From: Rickettsiella grylli
GTDB taxonomy: Bacteria > Pseudomonadota > Gammaproteobacteria > Diplorickettsiales > Diplorickettsiaceae
Length of the DNA: 64,000 bases
Assembly: GCF_000168295.1 (NCBI RefSeq)
Contig: NZ_AAQJ02000001.1
Location: forward strand, 645,001-709,000
Direction: 5' to 3'
How positions within the stretch are numbered: position 1 is the stretch's first letter; each line of letters begins with the position of its first letter. Shown one piece after another: positions 20,244 through 29,131 of the stretch. The position numbers were made by a program, and so were the translations under genes. The notes under the pieces were generated by a model. It was not told where the DNA came from. It worked only from the letters and a program-made list of their open reading frames with translations, and did not search any database.

Positions 20244-21437
20244 ATGGTGGAACTATTATACGGCGTATTGAATTTGTCCTTTTGGGGTTATGTGCTTGCA
20301 TTGCTCCTTTTAACACATATCACTATTGTGAGTGTTACAGTGTATCTCCATCGCGCACAAGCGCATCGCGCACTGGAATTACATCCTGCTGTGTGTCATT
20401 TTTTTCGTTTTTGGATTTGGCTAACGACCGGTATGGAAACTAAAAAATGGGTTTCCATTCATCGTAAGCATCATGCGAAATGCGAAACAGAGGAGGATCC
20501 ACATAGCCCACAAACCCGTGGAATTAAGAAAGTTTTTTTGGAGGGAGCAGAATTATATCGTGAGGAGGCTAATAATCCAGATACCATGGAACGTTATGGC
20601 CAAGGGACCCCTGATGATTGGTTAGAGCGTCATATTTACACAAAGGATAGTGCGGCGGGTATTGCGTTGATGTTTGTTATTGATCTCGTTTTATTCGGTG
20701 TTCCCGGAGTGACTATTTGGGCTTTACAAATGGCTTGGATTCCTTTTTTTGCAGCGGGTGTTGTGAATGGTATTGGCCATTATTGGGGTTATCGAAATTT
20801 TGAGTGTCCTGATGCAGCGAGGAATATTATCCCGTTGGGTGCTTTTATTGGTGGTGAAGAATTACATAATAATCATCATACTTTTCCAACCTCTGCTAAG
20901 TTTTCTGTAAAATGGTGGGAGTTTGATTTAGGTTGGGTTTATATACGCTTACTTCAGTTTTTAGGATTATCGAAAGTAAAACGCGTATCGCCTAAGCTTT
21001 CGAACGTACCGGGAAAATCCCAGGTTGATTTAGATACCTTAACAGCGCTGATTACCAATCGGTTTCAAGTCCTCGCCCGTTATAGTCGCGAGGTACTGTT
21101 ACCTGTGCTGCATGAAGAGACAGAAAAAGCGAATACGACCACCGGTAAAGCATTGTTAAAACGTTCTAAAATTGCACTGATACGAACCGAATCCTTGTTA
21201 AATGAAGAAGGTAAACAGCAAATTGCCACAGTCATCAATAACCATCACGTGTTAGCATTAGTCTATCAATATCGTCTTAAACTCCAAGCGATTTGGGGAC
21301 GTACTACCGCGACACAACGCGAATTACTCGAAGCCTTACAAGATTGGTGTAAACAGGCTGAAGCAACCGGCGTTTATGCATTGCGAAGGTTTGCAGTTCG
21401 CTTAGCGGGATTTTCAACGCAGAGGAAATTAAATTAA
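20244..21437 (+). CDS. Fatty-acid (acyl) delta-9-type desaturase
   Basis: Membrane di-iron desaturase (397 aa) that introduces a double bond into acyl chains and so adjusts membrane fluidity. The three histidine clusters are visible: HRAQAHRAL (about 36-44), HRKHHAK (about 75-81) and HNNHHTFP (about 209-216). Hydrophobic pairs lie between them. The family acts on acyl-CoA, acyl-ACP or acyl-lipid, and the sequence does not say which. The last 120 residues are a helical extension beyond the core that I cannot assign. The ribosome site is aagagg, six bases before ATG. Confidence 0.88.
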   Translation: MVELLYGVLNLSFWGYVLALLLLTHITIVSVTVYLHRAQAHRALELHPAVCHFFRFWIWLTTGMETKKWVSIHRKHHAKCETEEDPHSPQTRGIKKVFLEGAELYREEANNPDTMERYGQGTPDDWLERHIYTKDSAAGIALMFVIDLVLFGVPGVTIWALQMAWIPFFAAGVVNGIGHYWGYRNFECPDAARNIIPLGAFIGGEELHNNHHTFPTSAKFSVKWWEFDLGWVYIRLLQFLGLSKVKRVSPKLSNVPGKSQVDLDTLTALITNRFQVLARYSREVLLPVLHEETEKANTTTGKALLKRSKIALIRTESLLNEEGKQQIATVINNHHVLALVYQYRLKLQAIWGRTTATQRELLEALQDWCKQAEATGVYALRRFAVRLAGFSTQRKLN

Positions 21438-21439
21438 GG

Positions 21440-21459
21440 TCCTATTAATAGGAATTATT
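21440..21459 (+). terminator. Weak terminator-like hairpin after the desaturase gene
   Basis: tccta / tagga stem with a ttaa loop followed by attattt. It is short and could be fortuitous. Confidence 0.3.
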
Positions 21460-21531
21460 TTTGTTATGGCCCAATGCTCGTTCGATCGTAAAGCGTATAA
21501 GAATTAATTTTTTAGTTTCTCGTTTATTCCT

Positions 21532-22630
21532 ATGTTTGAAGCAGCACCTATTATTCAAAAGATCAATGATCTAGAGAGCCGTAGTACCGAATTACGGAGG
21601 TATCTTTGACTACACTGCAAAATGTGAAGCGCTGCAGGAACTTGATCATCAATTACAAGACCCTCATATTTGGAATCATCCTGAAAAAGCTCAACAATTA
21701 GGTAAAACGCGTGCGCAGGTTTATGAAATTGTTTCGACTTTTCAGCACTTAGAAAAAAGTTTAAAAGAGATTAACGATCTTTATGCGTTAGCAGTTCATG
21801 AAAATGCAGACGATCTTTTGAAAACATTATCGGAAGAGTTACAGCAACTGGAAATGCGTCTTGAACAGCTTGAGTTTCGACGAATGTTTCCCCATGAATT
21901 AGATAAAAATTCAGCTTATTTAGAAATACAGGCGGGTTCGGGTGGTACAGAAGCACAAGATTGGGCAGAAATGTTATTACGTATGTATTTGCGTTGGGGA
22001 GAACACAATCATTTTAAAGTTGATTTAATAGAAGTTTCTTCGGGCGAAGTCGCTGGAATAAAAAGCGCCACCATTAAAGTTGAAGGTCAATATGCTTACG
22101 GTTGGTTACGTACCGAAACGGGCGTACATCGTTTAGTCCGGTTATCGCCTTTTGACGCCAATAAACGACGCCATACTTCTTTTGCTGCTGTGTTTGTATC
22201 GCCTGAAGTGGATGAATCCATCAATATAGAAATCAACCCCGCTGATTTACGTATTGATACCTATCGTGCGAGTGGGGCAGGCGGACAACATGTGAATAGA
22301 ACAGATTCCGCTGTGCGTATTACGCATATTCCGAGCGGCGTAGTGGTGCAATCTCAAAATGATCGTTCACAACATAAAAACCGTGATCAAGCGATGAAGC
22401 AACTACGAGCAAAGCTGTATGAACTGGAACGGCGTAAACGCACAGTAGAGAAACAAAATCAAGAATCCTTAAAGCGTGATATTGGTTGGGGAAGTCAAAT
22501 ACGTTCCTATGTTTTAGATGATGCGCGAATCAAGGATTTGCGTACCGGTATTGAAACCGGTAATACGCAAGCCGTGTTAAATGGACAGCTGAACCCTTTT
22601 TTAATAGCCAGTTTAAAAGCAGGGTTATAG
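21532..22630 (+). CDS. prfB: Peptide chain release factor 2 (programmed +1 frameshift)
   Basis: RF2 recognises UAA and UGA stop codons. The reading frame starts at ATG 21532 ([11 protein letters not shown]), runs 25 codons to an in-frame TGA at 21607, and continues in the +1 frame ([10 protein letters not shown]...) to a TAG at 22628-22630. The product is 365 aa, the same length as E. coli RF2. The codon-recognition region contains the SPF segment ([12 protein letters not shown]), and the hydrolysis motif appears as [13 protein letters not shown] simple open-frame scan finds only the part from an internal Met at 21818, which is an artefact of the frameshift. lysS follows, as in many gammaproteobacteria. 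Confidence 0.95.
21596..21610 (+). promoter_or_regulatory. RF2 autoregulatory frameshift site
   Basis: An internal Shine-Dalgarno-like GGAGG (21596-21600) lies three bases before CTT TGA C (21604-21610). This is the canonical layout in which slow UGA reading, at low RF2 levels, promotes a +1 slip on CTT. Confidence 0.93.
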
Positions 22631-22713
22631 GGTTTAGGTACATACCTTTTTTAGCGTATCATCTGTTAAACTAAGAATCGTTAAAAAAATGAATGAGTTT
22701 GGAAAAAATTACT

Positions 22714-24222
22714 ATGAGTCAAGAAAAAATAACGACCGTGAATAATGCGGACGATCTATTTTCACAACGTTTGGAGAAGCTAAACGACTTGCGGCAATGT
22801 TCAGACGCTTATCCTAATTCTTTTCGGCGCAATCATTTAACCGCTGATTTGCATCATCGCTTTGAGCAAGTAGACAGTGACCGCTTACAACAAAAAAATT
22901 GTTCTGTCCGAGTGGCAGGTCGGATTATGTTAAAACGAGACATGGGAAAAAGTTTATTCTTTGATATTCAAGATATGTCAGGGAAAATGCAAATCTATGT
23001 TAAACAAGATACAGTCGGTGTAGAACATTATGAAATGATAAAACGTTTAGATTTAGGTGATATTGTTGGGATTGTGGGTGTTTTATTTCGGACTAAAACG
23101 AATCAACTTTCTGTGAAAGCAGAAAAAGTTGATTTATTAAGTAAAGCGTTACGTCCTTTACCCGATAAATTTCATGGTCTTTCTGAATCGGATAAAGAGC
23201 AACGTTACCGACATCGTTATTTAGATTTAATGACCAACGAAAAAACGCGAAAAACGTTTCAAATCCGATCACAGCTTATTCAAGAAATTCGGCAATTTTT
23301 AAATCGTCGTGGATTCCTTGAAGTTGAAACACCCATGATGCATGTGTTACCGGGTGGTGCCTTAGCGCGACCTTTTATTACCCACCATAATGCATTAAAT
23401 ATGCCATTATTTTTACGTGTGGCACCGGAGTTACATCTAAAACGGCTTGTCGTTGGTGGCATGGAAAAGGTTTTTGAAATTAACCGAAGTTTTCGTAACG
23501 AAGGCCTTTCGACACGACATAATCCTGAATTCACCATGTTAGAATTTTATCAGGCTTATTCGGATTATCATGATTTAATGGATTTAACAGAACAATTAAT
23601 TCGTGAATTAGCAAAAACTATTTTAACGACTGAACAATTGACCTATCAAGGTGAAATCTATGATTTGTCTAAACCTTTTAAGCGTTTAACAATGATTGAT
23701 GCTTTACTTGAATATAATCCGGAATGGCAATTAAACGATGTTACTGAATTTGCTCGTTTAAAAAAAATTGCTGCGGATTTAGAAATTCAGCCAAAAGAAT
23801 CTATTGGACAACTCCAATTCGCAGTATTTGAAGAGACTGTCGAAGAAAAATTAAAACAACCTACCTTTATTACCCAATACCCCATTGTTGTATCGCCGTT
23901 GGCGAGACGTAATAGTGAAAATCCGGATTTTGCCGATCGTTTTGAACTTTATATTGGAGGGCGCGAGTTAGCCAATGGGTTTTCCGAACTAAATGACCCA
24001 GAAGATCAAAGAGCGCGTTTCAAGCAACAATTATTAGCGAAATCAAAAGGTGATTCAGAAGCGATGCCCTATGATGAAGAGTATATTCAAGCGCTAGAAT
24101 ATGGTTTGCCCCCCACAGCGGGTGAAGGAATGGGTATTGATCGTTTAACCATGTTATTTACGGATTCAGTATCAATTCGCGATGTTATTTTATTTCCATT
24201 GATGCGGCCAGAGTCAGATTAA
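22714..24222 (+). CDS. lysS: Lysyl-tRNA synthetase (class II)
   Basis: Charges tRNA-Lys with lysine. An OB-fold anticodon-binding domain (about 55-165, VRVAGRIMLKRDMGKSLFF) precedes the class II catalytic core. Motif 2 is seen in FRNEGLSTRHNPEFTMLEF and motif 3 in GEGMGIDRLTMLF. From the ATG at 22714 it is 502 aa, and this N-terminus aligns with E. coli LysS. An upstream in-frame ATG at 22693 would add seven residues but lacks a ribosome site. Confidence 0.96.
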   Translation: MSQEKITTVNNADDLFSQRLEKLNDLRQCSDAYPNSFRRNHLTADLHHRFEQVDSDRLQQKNCSVRVAGRIMLKRDMGKSLFFDIQDMSGKMQIYVKQDTVGVEHYEMIKRLDLGDIVGIVGVLFRTKTNQLSVKAEKVDLLSKALRPLPDKFHGLSESDKEQRYRHRYLDLMTNEKTRKTFQIRSQLIQEIRQFLNRRGFLEVETPMMHVLPGGALARPFITHHNALNMPLFLRVAPELHLKRLVVGGMEKVFEINRSFRNEGLSTRHNPEFTMLEFYQAYSDYHDLMDLTEQLIRELAKTILTTEQLTYQGEIYDLSKPFKRLTMIDALLEYNPEWQLNDVTEFARLKKIAADLEIQPKESIGQLQFAVFEETVEEKLKQPTFITQYPIVVSPLARRNSENPDFADRFELYIGGRELANGFSELNDPEDQRARFKQQLLAKSKGDSEAMPYDEEYIQALEYGLPPTAGEGMGIDRLTMLFTDSVSIRDVILFPLMRPESD

Positions 24223-24248
24223 GAAACAATAGCCACTAAATCAATAAA

Positions 24249-24270
24249 AAAGCCTGCTTGAGCAGGCTTT
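24249..24270. terminator. Bidirectional terminator between lysS and rpmG
   Basis: A 9-bp perfect stem, aaagcctgc / gcaggcttt, with a ttga loop lies between convergent lysS and rpmG. A-rich and T-rich ends serve both directions. Confidence 0.85.
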
Positions 24271-24281
24271 AGGTGAGTGGG

Positions 24282-24434
24282 CTACTTGATCTTGTCTTCT
24301 TCAAAAAGTTCATGTTTTCGGGTGATAGGGTCGTATTTTTTTAGCTTTAATTTATGAGGCGTTGTTTTCTTGTTTTTATTCGTCGTATAGTAATAAGCAC
24401 TAGCCGTTGATTTTAATTTAATTTTATCACGCAT
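24282..24434 (-). CDS. rpmG: 50S ribosomal protein L33
   Basis: Small large-subunit protein of 50 aa, read directly from the minus strand (begins [10 protein letters not shown], ends FEEDKIK). The sequence contains the family pattern [13 protein letters not shown] and LKKYDP. It lacks the Zn-binding cysteine pairs, as do the C-minus L33 paralogues. It lies 14 bases after rpmB, the standard bacterial pairing. Confidence 0.93.
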   Translation of the reverse strand: MRDKIKLKSTASAYYYTTNKNKKTTPHKLKLKKYDPITRKHELFEEDKIK

Positions 24435-24448
24435 TATTTATTTCCTAT

Positions 24449-24685
24449 TTAAACTTTTTCACCACGCCGACGTAACGTCGCAAGTACGTTATCAATACCT
24501 AACTTTTCGATAATACGCAAGCCTTGTGAGGTTATTCTTAATTTTACAAAACGCTTTTCACTGGCAACCCATAAACGACGGATATGCAAATTAATTTGAA
24601 AGCGACGTTTCGTTTTCCGGTTAGAGTGAGACACATTGTGCCCCACCATGGGTTTTTTACCCGTTACTTGACAGACCCTAGCCAT
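24449..24685 (-). CDS. rpmB: 50S ribosomal protein L28
   Basis: Ribosomal protein of 78 aa that begins [20 protein letters not shown] and contains [13 protein letters not shown], as in all gammaproteobacterial L28 proteins. The start at 24685 is preferred over an in-frame ATG four codons upstream because the family begins at MARVC and a ggggac site precedes it. It is cotranscribed with rpmG from a strong promoter at 24726-24754. Confidence 0.95.
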   Translation of the reverse strand: MARVCQVTGKKPMVGHNVSHSNRKTKRRFQINLHIRRLWVASEKRFVKLRITSQGLRIIEKLGIDNVLATLRRRGEKV

Positions 24686-24725
24686 AATAGTCCCCAATAC
24701 AGATTATTTGGTACAGAATGTCCGC

Positions 24726-24754
24726 TTTATACCAAAAACACAAGGGGCTGTCAA
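24726..24754 (-). promoter_or_regulatory. Strong sigma-70 promoter for rpmB-rpmG
   Basis: On the minus strand, a consensus TTGACA (24754-24749) and TATAAA (24731-24726) are separated by exactly 17 bases. The element lies between the radC stop codon and rpmB, so the ribosomal genes have their own promoter apart from any radC read-through. Confidence 0.8.
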
Positions 24755-24760
24755 AAGAAT

Positions 24761-25435
24761 TTACAGTAAACCTTGTGCCGCAAAAGAGGTTATGCAACCT
24801 GACCCGATAATGATATGGTCTAATAAGCGTACATCAATGGCTGTTAAAATAGTTTTTATTTCTTGCGTAAGCCTTTTATCTGCATCACTCGGTTTGGCAT
24901 TACCCGAAGGATGATTGTGAGCTAAAATGACCGCTGCAGCATTATGTTGATAGACTTGACGGATAAGCTCTCGAGGGTAGACCGTCGCTTCGTTAATGCT
25001 TCCGTGAAAGAGTTCTTTAAAAAAAATAAAGCGATGTGTATTATCTAAAAATAAACAGCTAAAAACTTCGTAGGGGTAACAGCGCAATTTGTGTGATAAG
25101 TATGCATGAACATCTCGTGGATTTTCAAACGTGTTATGTTCTTCAAGATTTTCTTGTAAGCAACGCGTAGCTAACTCTTTCGCAGCTTGAATTTCGACAT
25201 ATTTCGCTAAGCCTAAACCGAGGGATTTCGTAAACTGTTCCAAACTGGCGGCAACAATATGGCGTAAGCTACCAAATTGCGAAAGAAGTTCTCGGCTAAT
25301 ATCCAGAGCTGTTTTTCCTCGAACCCCAGTGCGAATAAAAAGTGCAAGTAACTCAGCGTCAGATAAAGCAGAGGCGCCCTGCGAAAGTAATTTTTCACGG
25401 GGGCGTTCCCTGGCGGGCCAGTCAGTAATGGTCAT
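24761..25435 (-). CDS. radC: RadC family (JAB/MPN-domain) protein
   Basis: The 224-aa protein has an N-terminal helix-hairpin-helix-like region (LSDAELLALFIRTG) and a C-terminal JAB1/MPN metal-binding domain with the motif HNHPSGNAKPSDAD. It was once thought to be a DNA-repair factor, but its true role is unsettled. The order radC-rpmB-rpmG is conserved across gammaproteobacteria. The length is complete for the family. Confidence 0.93.
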   Translation of the reverse strand: MTITDWPARERPREKLLSQGASALSDAELLALFIRTGVRGKTALDISRELLSQFGSLRHIVAASLEQFTKSLGLGLAKYVEIQAAKELATRCLQENLEEHNTFENPRDVHAYLSHKLRCYPYEVFSCLFLDNTHRFIFFKELFHGSINEATVYPRELIRQVYQHNAAAVILAHNHPSGNAKPSDADKRLTQEIKTILTAIDVRLLDHIIIGSGCITSFAAQGLL

Positions 25436-25512
25436 GATTACTTTTCCTTAAGTAAATTATTATTATTTTATATCGTTCATCGACAGAATTTATTATATTC
25501 AATATCTCTACT

Positions 25513-26013
25513 TTAAAATAGAGGTTCAGTACGGATTATTTTTTTTATCTGTTCATGATAAGGAACGAAAGACATGAGGTGTTGCCATTCAAGCGTTGTT
25601 AAAGGCATAACGGATAAACGATTTCCTTTTTGTAATAAACGCATCGTTTTTAACTGAGGTTCTTTTCTTAAAGATTCTAAAGTAATGATGGATTTAAAGA
25701 TTCTGACTAATTGGACATCAACGGCATACCAACGGGGTTTTGTAGTATTTTTAGGATGATGGGAGTGGTCTAATGGAAATGCGGCTGTTTTATCAGGATA
25801 CGCGGTCTTGACTATTTTTATTATTCCAACGATTCCAGGCTGAGGACAGCTCGAATGATAAAAAAATGCCAAATCACCTTTTTTCATTGCTTTTAAAAAA
25901 TTGCGAGCTTGATAATTTCTGACACCATCCCAAGGTTCACGCTGTTGTGGGCGCTTGGCTAAATCGTATATGCTAAAACAAGTGGGCTCTGATTTCATTA
26001 GCCAATAATTCAC
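25513..26013 (-). CDS. EVE-domain protein
   Basis: The 166-aa protein is a single EVE domain, a PUA/YTH-like fold thought to bind modified bases. The sequence opens MNYWLMKSEPTCFSIYDL and contains WDGVRNYQARNFL and GDLAFFYHSS, all typical of this family. The biological role is not firmly known. EVE proteins are encoded in many proteobacteria and have been linked to modified DNA or RNA. It sits between radC and proS on the same strand. Confidence 0.88.
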   Translation of the reverse strand: MNYWLMKSEPTCFSIYDLAKRPQQREPWDGVRNYQARNFLKAMKKGDLAFFYHSSCPQPGIVGIIKIVKTAYPDKTAAFPLDHSHHPKNTTKPRWYAVDVQLVRIFKSIITLESLRKEPQLKTMRLLQKGNRLSVMPLTTLEWQHLMSFVPYHEQIKKIIRTEPLF

Positions 26014-26066
26014 TGATTTCTCCTTTTAATAATGTTTATTTATGCGTTTACATTGTTTAATGAGGT

Positions 26067-27785
26067 TCAATCTCTCGGAATATTAATTTTTTGGTGTAAA
26101 AAATTTAGGATATTTTCCAAATTCACCGGATGTTCATGTTTTTCAATTCTCGCTTTATAGGCAACGGTTTTTTCGAGTATCATTTTTTCATTGATGACTA
26201 AACGATGGGGAATCCCGATGAGATCATTATCTGCAAAAAGTTTACCAGGACGTTCCTTGCGATCATCTAATAAAACATCGATGCGCGCCTGCTGAAGTTG
26301 CTGATAAAGCGTATCGGCCGCTTCTTTTACGGACCGATTTCGATGATAAGCAATAGGGATTATCACCACTTGAAAAGGAGCCATGGCAGACGGCCAGATA
26401 ATACCCTGGTCATCATGGCATTGTTCGATGGCCCCACCCACAACGCGTGAGATACCGATACCATAGCACCCCATTTCCATAGGTATTTCACGCGCATGAC
26501 TGGTTGTAATGCGCGCATTCATTGCACACGCGTATTTATTTCCTAACTGAAAAATATGGCCCACTTCAATACCGCGCTCCATTTTTAGACGTCCTTTTCC
26601 ATCAGGACTGGGATCACCTACACGGACTTTTCGTAAATCAGCAATGGGAGGAAGCGGGCAATCCCGTCCCCAATTAACGTTTATATAATGGAAACCTTCT
26701 TCATTCGCACCGCAGACGAAATCGGAAAGTACGGCTGCTTCGCGATCAATAATTAAAGGGATGGATAAACCAATAGGGCCGAGATAAGCAGAGGACACGT
26801 GGGTGTACGCTAAAATGTCCGCTTCATCTACAAAGTGGATGGGCGTTGCAACATCTGTTAACTTTCCAATTTTGGTTACGTTTAATTCATCATTACCACG
26901 GAGTATAAGACCGATTAAAGGGGATAATTTTCCTTTAACCACGACGAATTGAATCGATTGTTGAAGAGAGATATTCAGATAATCACTGAGCGCTCGCATC
27001 GTTTTTTTAGGAGAGGTGTTTACTTTTTTCAGTGCTTTCGTTGGTGCAGGAGGGCGTTGTTGAATGACAAGACTTTCTGCCAGTTCAGCATTAGCCGCAT
27101 AATCACTCCTATCACTATAGAAAATGTGATCCTCGCCCGTTTGCGCTAAAACTTGAAATTCGTGGGATTGACTGCCACCAATATTTCCTGTATCTGCTAA
27201 GACGACACGAAATTTTAATCCTAAACGCGTGAAAATTCGACAATAACTCGCATGCATCATTTGATAGGTTTCTGAAAGTGAGGTTTTATCAGGATGAAAC
27301 GAATAAGCATCTTTCATCATAAATTCACGTGCACGCATAACGCCAAAACGAGGTCGAATTTCATCACGAAACTTGGTTTGTATTTGATAAAAAATAAGGG
27401 GCAATTGTTTGTAACTGCGTACTTCGTGACGCACTAAAGCGGTAATGATTTCTTCGTGTGTCGGGCCTAAACAAAACGCGCGTTGATGTCTATCGGTAAG
27501 ACGGAGTAATTCTGGACCATAAGCCTCCCATCGTTCGGATTCTTGCCATAGTTCGGCGGGTTGCAGAATCGGCAGTAGCACCTCTTGCGCATGAATACGG
27601 TTCATTTCCTCACGGACAATCGTTTCCACTTTACGTAAAACCCGTAAACCCAAAGGGAGCCAGGAATAAATTCCTGAGGCCACTTTGCGGATCATTCCCG
27701 CGCGCAACATCAATTGATGGCTTTTAATCTCGGCATCGGCAGGTGCTTCTTTCAGTGTGGGAAGATAAAAATGACTGCTGCGCAT
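26067..27785 (-). CDS. proS: Prolyl-tRNA synthetase (bacterial type)
   Basis: Class II synthetase of 572 aa that charges tRNA-Pro. The N-terminus MRSSHFYLPTLKEAPADAE and motif regions RPRFGVMRAREFMMKDAYSFH and EMGCYGIGISRVVGG mark the bacterial form. The segment between about 230 and 390 is the inserted YbaK-like editing domain that removes mischarged alanine. The C-terminal anticodon-binding domain ends the protein. The length is normal. Confidence 0.96.
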   Translation of the reverse strand: MRSSHFYLPTLKEAPADAEIKSHQLMLRAGMIRKVASGIYSWLPLGLRVLRKVETIVREEMNRIHAQEVLLPILQPAELWQESERWEAYGPELLRLTDRHQRAFCLGPTHEEIITALVRHEVRSYKQLPLIFYQIQTKFRDEIRPRFGVMRAREFMMKDAYSFHPDKTSLSETYQMMHASYCRIFTRLGLKFRVVLADTGNIGGSQSHEFQVLAQTGEDHIFYSDRSDYAANAELAESLVIQQRPPAPTKALKKVNTSPKKTMRALSDYLNISLQQSIQFVVVKGKLSPLIGLILRGNDELNVTKIGKLTDVATPIHFVDEADILAYTHVSSAYLGPIGLSIPLIIDREAAVLSDFVCGANEEGFHYINVNWGRDCPLPPIADLRKVRVGDPSPDGKGRLKMERGIEVGHIFQLGNKYACAMNARITTSHAREIPMEMGCYGIGISRVVGGAIEQCHDDQGIIWPSAMAPFQVVIIPIAYHRNRSVKEAADTLYQQLQQARIDVLLDDRKERPGKLFADNDLIGIPHRLVINEKMILEKTVAYKARIEKHEHPVNLENILNFLHQKINIPRD

Positions 27786-27919
27786 AATGGATAGCCCTTT
27801 AATAACCCCTTAAATGTGCTAGAGCTTACACCAGAATAGCGCTTCTGCAAAACCACGGTGTTAGTTAGTAGAACAATTAAGCGTGCCTAACGGTGTTTGA
27901 TAAATTCAATGGGTTTATT

Positions 27920-27928
27920 TGTTATACT
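27920..27928 (+). promoter_or_regulatory. Extended -10 promoter upstream of the 27999 gene
   Basis: TGT directly followed by TATACT (27923-27928) forms an extended -10 element. A TTGATA at 27897-27902 is 20 bases away, which is too far for a standard -35. The gene starts about 70 bases downstream. Confidence 0.45.
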
Positions 27929-27998
27929 AGGAGCGTTTAAGGAATAAAGGAATAAGTGATCACGGATAAATTTTAATGTATTCAAAAAGCGAGTTATT

Positions 27999-28568
27999 AT
28001 GCCTAACATCAACGAAAATTTTTCTAAAACAATTCCTAACGCCAGTGAAGGGGAGTATATTGATAACTCTTTTTATGAAAGTTTCGAAAATAGGAAAAAA
28101 GCAGATCGTTTTAGAAGGATTTCTGAACTTTCTTTGATCTTGGATAAAATGAACGATTTTTCAAATCAAACCAAGGATGAGAGGGTTTACGTATTAGTCA
28201 GAAAAATAAACGTATACTTCTCAGAACTGAATCAACTGATGAAGGATGATCCGATTAATCATTTAAATTTTGAATCTGAGAATGACGCGATTATTAAAGA
28301 TTTTAAGAACAGTTTAGAATGCTTGAGGCATCAAGTAAAACAATTACCTTATTCTGATTATCGATTAGTCCATAATCTATATAAAATGATTAATCAATTA
28401 CTCGAAAAATTAGCTGATTTTTTTATGAATGGACCGGTGATTAGTGAAGGGGTCTATATTTCTAATACTTCAAAATCAAATCATTTTAATTTTTTTCATC
28501 CCTCTCAATCCGTCGACAAAGCGTTAGCCGATTTGTCAGAGGCATTGAGCTTTTCTCATTCCAATTAA
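27999..28568 (+). CDS. Unknown soluble helical protein
   Basis: I do not recognise this 189-aa protein. It is hydrophilic, rich in Asn, Ser, Asp, Glu and Lys, predicted largely helical, with no signal peptide and no membrane segment. An upstream extended -10 box and a downstream terminator make it a monocistronic unit. A lone, lineage-specific, highly polar protein in this type of bacterium could be a secreted effector, but no motif proves it. Confidence 0.6.
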   Translation: MPNINENFSKTIPNASEGEYIDNSFYESFENRKKADRFRRISELSLILDKMNDFSNQTKDERVYVLVRKINVYFSELNQLMKDDPINHLNFESENDAIIKDFKNSLECLRHQVKQLPYSDYRLVHNLYKMINQLLEKLADFFMNGPVISEGVYISNTSKSNHFNFFHPSQSVDKALADLSEALSFSHSN

Positions 28569-28582
28569 AAACATAAATCAAT

Positions 28583-28607
28583 AAAGAAAGCAGAGGATGC
28601 TTTCTTT
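28583..28607 (+). terminator. Terminator after the 27999 gene
   Basis: A perfect 10-bp stem, aaagaaagca / tgctttcttt, with a 5-base loop lies 14 bases after the stop codon. The descending arm is itself T-rich. Confidence 0.7.
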
Positions 28608-28753
28608 AACATGCCACGTTATTCTATACTGGCCAAACTGTAAGCACTGGATTAAAATGCCCATTATATTGTGAGTCTTCGATCCATAAGGTATTTACTG
28701 GATTCTCAATGTGAAAATATGAATAACTGAATTTGAAAAAATGAGGGAGTACT

Positions 28754-29104
28754 ATGCCTATTTATGAATATGCCTGTCAGGCCTGCGGCCATAAATTTGA
28801 TACACTACAAAACAGTAGTGACGAACCGCTAACGCATTGTCCCATTTGTCAAGAACCGACTTTGAAAAAGCTAGTTTCAGCGTCCGCTTTCCATTTGAAA
28901 GGAACCGGTTGGTATGTGACCGATTTTAAAAATCCGACGAAACCCGAAAATACAGAAAAAGACAAAGCGGATAATACAACGACGCCGAAAGAACAGAATA
29001 AAGGCACCGATAACGTTCAAGAATCGACAGCAAAAGAGCGTGTAGCTGAAAAAAAATCCGTGGATAAACCGCCTAAAACCGATCCATCAGAAAAAAAATC
29101 CTAA
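28754..29104 (+). CDS. FmdB-type zinc-ribbon regulatory protein
   Basis: The 116-aa protein begins MPIYEYACQACGHKFD and carries two CxxC pairs (CQAC near 8-11, CPIC near 31-34), the FmdB zinc-ribbon domain. The tail is low-complexity, rich in Lys, Thr, Asp and Glu, and is probably disordered. Family members are often found directly before aspS, as here (27 bases). Function is not established. The ribosome site is gaggga, six bases before ATG. Confidence 0.9.
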   Translation: MPIYEYACQACGHKFDTLQNSSDEPLTHCPICQEPTLKKLVSASAFHLKGTGWYVTDFKNPTKPENTEKDKADNTTTPKEQNKGTDNVQESTAKERVAEKKSVDKPPKTDPSEKKS

Positions 29105-29131
29105 ATTTTTTAAATTGAAAACGACACGATT

